In this document: positions 60,954-64,000 of the stretch, piece after piece
How the letters are laid out: every line of letters begins with the position of its first letter
How positions within the stretch are numbered: position 1 is the first letter of the stretch
Assembly (NCBI RefSeq): GCF_002150035.1
Contig: NZ_NETS01000008.1
Coordinates: 496,001 to 560,000 of the forward strand
DNA: 64,000 bases
Origin: Leptospira venezuelensis
GTDB taxonomy: Bacteria > Spirochaetota > Leptospiria > Leptospirales > Leptospiraceae
Direction: 5' to 3'
Notes under the pieces: model-generated
What the model was told of the DNA's origin: nothing
Database searches by the model: none
Seen by the model: the letters and a program-made list of their open reading frames with translations, nothing else
Translations under genes and position numbers: made by a program

Positions 60954-61280
60954 CTATTTTGTGCAAAGCTCCACAGGAGGTTTTTCTCCGCTAGCAAATG
61001 CAATTGCACACGCTTCTGCTTTTTTAATAGGATCTAATGCATCCCATTCTGCTTTGGCTTCCTCTACACTTGAAGAAGTAGGAAACCAGGATGGAGGATT
61101 ATTTGCCATTGCTTGCCCAGTTGCAACGACGATAAACCAAAGTTTAATAAAGTTATCCATAGCTTTCTGATCTACATCTTCCTGAGTATCGAATGGATTA
61201 AGGTCTTCGAGATCAGAACAAGAAGTACTAACAAAACTAACGCTAAGCACCAACAATACAGACACAAAAATTTTAAACAT
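60954..61280 (-). CDS. Small putative lipoprotein
   Basis: A 108-aa lipoprotein from the ATG at 61280 (GAGAG upstream); an ATG five codons earlier (61295) is possible, while the remaining upstream frame is not protein-like. The signal peptide ends SVSFVSTSCSDLED. The mature part is short and helical (DQKAMDNFIKLWFIVVATGQAMAN, EEAKAEWDALDPIKKAEACAIAFASGEKPPVELC) with two Cys that could pair. Function unknown. Confidence 0.65.
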   Translation of the reverse strand: MFKIFVSVLLVLSVSFVSTSCSDLEDLNPFDTQEDVDQKAMDNFIKLWFIVVATGQAMANNPPSWFPTSSSVEEAKAEWDALDPIKKAEACAIAFASGEKPPVELCTK

Positions 61281-61442
61281 CAAAAAATCTCTCATATTTT
61301 TTTCGAATGAAAAACAGGCCCGTGTTTGAAGTAAATCTATTTGCACATTTTTTCTAAAAATATTTTTATCCCAAATTAAATATAAAAAATACTTCATATA
61401 CCATTTTAAATACACGCCCCCAAAGGAGCGCGGAGCTAAATT

Positions 61443-61482
61443 TTTACATATAATATTATATATTTATAATATTATATGTAAA
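61443..61482. repeat. 40-nt AT palindrome with 18-bp perfect arms
   Basis: The arms 61443-61460 and 61465-61482 are perfect reverse complements (starting TTTACATATAAT) with the loop TATT. It lies between the stop of the lipase-like gene and the start of the small lipoprotein gene, both leftward. It may be a cruciform-forming operator for the lipoprotein gene or a terminator of the lipase gene. Confidence 0.75.
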
Positions 61483-61529
61483 TAAAATATTGATTTTTAA
61501 AACGGAAGGCCGGACCAGGAACGACGAAA

Positions 61530-63401
61530 CTATCTTTTGGAAATTCCAGAATGTTCCCAGAGAATTCTTTTGATTTCAAGAATGGTAGGCATATGATCTT
61601 GGACAGAATGATCCGAATCTATCAGTAGTTCGGACTCTGCTCCATCCAAATGAGAACTATCATAAGAAACTACCGAATCATTGATCCATTCCAGATCTCT
61701 AAATCTAGAATTCCCTATGATAGAATGAAATGGAATCTCAGGTTTCAATTCTCCTGTCACTTTCATGAATAAACTATTTGGAGAAAGCCCATCTACTCCA
61801 TATGTTTCCGGAAGAATAGATTCTTCTTCTGAATCAGAGGTAAGAAATTTGTATGCTTTTCCAATATTATGAAGAGCACCTTTAGGTAGTACAAATAAGA
61901 TCCTTGCGATAGAAGCCAAAAATCCTTCTGCGAGATTAGAACCTTTATGTGGTGTTGCTATAAACACTACTCTCTTCACAAACGGTAAAGGTTTAAAATC
62001 GAATACTCTTTTTACTTCTTCTTTGGATTCCGAATTAAGCAGTTCGAATTTTTCAGGGGAAACATTTGCAACTTTCATCCAATCTTCTTTTTTACTTTTG
62101 GTAACCATAAGTTTGGAAATAAGCCCACCCATACTATGGCCTACAATCATCATCTTATCGAAGGAAAAATCTTCTCCTTTAGGATCATACGTTTTTCGTA
62201 AGTCTCTGAGTGTGTCCCTAAAATCCGCAGCCGAAATTGTGATCGGATTTCCTGTTGGGTACCAGTAAACCCAGAATTGGTAGTTGTCCTTGATCTTTGG
62301 ATCCGCCAAAAGTTCGTTGATCATAGGAAACCAAATAAAAGGAGAAGAGGCAAGTCCATGCACAAACACAACCGGTATCTTTCCTTTTCTGTAAGGATAC
62401 ACCAAATAGAGCCCTTTTCTTTCTAACCCCACTTCTCCGTCAAACTTCGCAAAAAAATCATCTCTCTTCTCTGCTCCTGATAACATATATGCAAGTGGAG
62501 TGGTTGTATCACTTTCCATTGGAAGATCCAATCCGGAAAATTGGACTCTATCTCTATGCACCGGATCGTATAGATGGATAACTGATTTTAAAGTTAAATT
62601 ACGATTTTCTAAATAAGATTCCTCTAAGGTGAGTAATGCTGTTCCAGGATATGCTTGGCCTACTCCAGCTACGAATTCATATTTTCTTCTTTCGACTGGT
62701 TCTTTTTCTGGATGTTTTCGGATGAGTATAAGAGGTGTACCTATGCCGAATTTGCTAATCTGGTTGGAGAAGCCTGCGTTTTTATAATCGTAAGCCACTT
62801 CCACTTCCAGAAAATTTTTCGGCGTCCAAGCTGTTTCTACCTCCGCCCTGGTCATAGAGAGTGTACCTCTTATGAGTGGAAGATTTAGATCTGTTAAATT
62901 AGCAAGTTTTCGATTTCTTTTGGCAAACCGAACCAATTGAGCGAGCGATCTATTATACGTTTCGAGAGCAAATCTGAATTCCATGGAGAATGGATCCGCA
63001 GCTGGAATTGCCTTCTTATCAAATAAATAAGTATATGAATATACTAAAGAAGAAGCAAACATTCTTGCGAACATTGGATCCTCCAGGTCCAGCTCAGAAC
63101 CTACATGATAACATAACTCTGATAAATAATAGGCAAGCTCTCTTGTTTTTAAGGCCATCAATCTATTATCTAGATCGTAAATAACTACTCTCGGAGCCTC
63201 TTGGTATCTTTTGTATAGATCGTTACTTTTTAAAAACCTGGTGGTAATCAGACTTAAATTTTCGGAAGAAATCGCATTCTCGCGGACAGCACGGATCTGT
63301 TCGTATTTGGAATATGAGAACGTGGAATAAGTTGTCCCGCATTCGAGCAAGAATACGGTCGAGAATAAAAGAACCCTAATTCTTTTTTGGAAATGGATCA
63401 C
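61530..63401 (-). CDS. Lipoprotein alpha/beta hydrolase (lipase/esterase-like)
   Basis: A 623-aa protein. The signal peptide ends FLLECGT (lipobox). After a long N-terminal domain (about 30-340) comes an alpha/beta hydrolase fold: VVFVHGLASSPFIW (oxyanion loop), Ser423 in MIVGHSMGGLI, probable Asp575 in INDSVVS and His598 in DSDHSVQDH. The layout and size resemble membrane-anchored lipases and phospholipid-remodelling esterases. Substrate unknown. The gene starts close to the WG-repeat protein gene (64 bp). Confidence 0.85.
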   Translation of the reverse strand: MIHFQKRIRVLLFSTVFLLECGTTYSTFSYSKYEQIRAVRENAISSENLSLITTRFLKSNDLYKRYQEAPRVVIYDLDNRLMALKTRELAYYLSELCYHVGSELDLEDPMFARMFASSLVYSYTYLFDKKAIPAADPFSMEFRFALETYNRSLAQLVRFAKRNRKLANLTDLNLPLIRGTLSMTRAEVETAWTPKNFLEVEVAYDYKNAGFSNQISKFGIGTPLILIRKHPEKEPVERRKYEFVAGVGQAYPGTALLTLEESYLENRNLTLKSVIHLYDPVHRDRVQFSGLDLPMESDTTTPLAYMLSGAEKRDDFFAKFDGEVGLERKGLYLVYPYRKGKIPVVFVHGLASSPFIWFPMINELLADPKIKDNYQFWVYWYPTGNPITISAADFRDTLRDLRKTYDPKGEDFSFDKMMIVGHSMGGLISKLMVTKSKKEDWMKVANVSPEKFELLNSESKEEVKRVFDFKPLPFVKRVVFIATPHKGSNLAEGFLASIARILFVLPKGALHNIGKAYKFLTSDSEEESILPETYGVDGLSPNSLFMKVTGELKPEIPFHSIIGNSRFRDLEWINDSVVSYDSSHLDGAESELLIDSDHSVQDHMPTILEIKRILWEHSGISKR

Positions 63402-63465
63402 TTTCTCTAAAGAATCTTTTTAGGGCAAATTGCAATCTCTTATTTGGGTAAGATCCTGGATGAAT

Positions 63466-64000
63466 TCAATCTGTTTTAAAATAAGTATAAATGATCTTGC
63501 CCGAACGATTTAAGATGCCGTGGTAAATCAGATGTTCTTTTGCAAATTCTACTTTTGCAAGATTTCCTCGAAAAGGTTGTGCGTCAGTAAATCCTACTGT
63601 TCCAAGCTTTGTTCCCTTCGTATCCCAAAATTCATAATAATAAGGTGCTTCATTTCGACGAATGAGTGCAAATCCTGATCGATACTGATGTGGAAAATGA
63701 CATACCGAGTATTGCCTATCTCGATCAGTTACAGGAATATGCTCATATACAAAATAGTCATTTAGATCCGGGAAAGGTTTTTCCCAGAGAATCTCAAATT
63801 TTTCATCTAAAATTCCAAAAGAACGATCTTTGAAGAAAAATGACAATCCTTCTGAAAACGGAGATACTAGTCTTACACCCTTAGGTAGATCTTTCGATTT
63901 TCCATCTAAACTGTAATAACGAATCTCTTTGTTTGGTCCGGAAATTATTGGGAATAGTCCTTCTCCGATACCGCAGGGAGCTTCCGTACCGATTGGTAAA
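63466..64000 (-). CDS. WG-repeat protein (N-terminus outside window)
   Basis: At least 178 aa; the frame is open to the right edge, so the start is not in the window. An internal TTG at 63846 is not the real start because the upstream frame continues the same repeat. WG-type repeats are visible as GEGLFPI...IRYYSLDGK, FSEGLSFFFKDRSFGILDEKF, and then a weaker unit FALIRRNEAPYYYEFWDTKGTKLG, each with the strand-turn-strand and D-x-x-G-K ending. Such repeats form beta-rich solenoid or propeller-like surfaces. Stop lies upstream of the lipase gene on the same strand. Confidence 0.72.
   Translation of the reverse strand, partial: LPIGTEAPCGIGEGLFPIISGPNKEIRYYSLDGKSKDLPKGVRLVSPFSEGLSFFFKDRSFGILDEKFEILWEKPFPDLNDYFVYEHIPVTDRDRQYSVCHFPHQYRSGFALIRRNEAPYYYEFWDTKGTKLGTVGFTDAQPFRGNLAKVEFAKEHLIYHGILNRSGKIIYTYFKTD

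Overview
The right-hand 46 kb (about 18.0-64.0 kb) reads as ordinary chromosome of a Leptospira-like spirochaete. The signs are a long IspG with a central insert, a bactofilin next to pdxA, a periplasmic-glucan pair opgG/opgH, a stand-alone gltB, and a high density of lipoproteins with relaxed spirochaetal lipoboxes. Many of the conserved hypotheticals have a Leptospira look. The genus call rests on gene content and protein style, not on an rRNA gene; no rRNA, tRNA or CRISPR array was seen in the window.

The left-hand 18 kb is an accessory, visibly more AT-rich element that starts outside the window and ends near 17.9-18.06 kb against the 3' end of a chromosomal membrane-protein gene. In order it holds: a family-B DNA polymerase (5' end missing) overlapping an SRAP/YedK-type abasic-site protein; a Lar-like zinc ribbon and two basic phage-type hypotheticals; a DnaB-like helicase translationally coupled to an archaeo-eukaryotic-type primase; a roughly 1 kb gene-free, AT-rich, dyad-rich region that is the best candidate origin; a leftward operon of four lipoproteins, an HD-domain protein and a hypothetical; a divergent XRE repressor; a leftward cluster of three defence-type genes (SIR2-like, PIN-like, putative AbiC-type membrane protein); and a tightly overlapping three-gene operon of an IS1595/ISXO2-like DDE transposase with a large C-terminal extension, an HNH-like protein and a very basic protein. 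A 31-bp perfect inverted repeat, each copy attached to its own strong hairpin, brackets the primase-helicase block. Together this looks like a self-replicating mobile element (phage-plasmid or integrative element) that carries its own polymerase, primase and helicase, a lysogeny-type switch, surface lipoproteins and defence cargo.

The chromosome then runs as follows. 18.0-21.3 kb: a leftward run of membrane protein, pdxA, bactofilin, GNAT acetyltransferase and a coiled-coil protein. 21.6-28.0 kb: an SBBP lipoprotein, a lytic transglycosylase and citrate synthase. 28.2-33.5 kb: two lipoproteins and then an overlapping operon of two RlmI-type methyltransferases, a TrmH/SpoU methyltransferase and a glycosyltransferase-like protein. 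33.7-38.3 kb: an NTF2-like protein and the opgG - small membrane protein - opgH operon. 38.4-44.6 kb: gltB and a DHA2-type MFS exporter. 44.6-51.7 kb: conserved hypotheticals and a group of lipoproteins, including a tandem duplicate pair. 51.9-57.1 kb: ispG, a DUF1566/Lcl lipoprotein and a C45-type Ntn hydrolase. 57.4-64 kb: an AraC regulator, an extended SDR with a TetR regulator, lipoproteins, a lipoprotein lipase-like hydrolase and a WG-repeat protein cut by the window end.

The chromosomal part also holds dispersed palindromes: two copies of a MITE-like element of about 140 bp lying against stop codons, three TGTAGGA/TCCTACA palindromes, and a 40-nt near-perfect AT palindrome.
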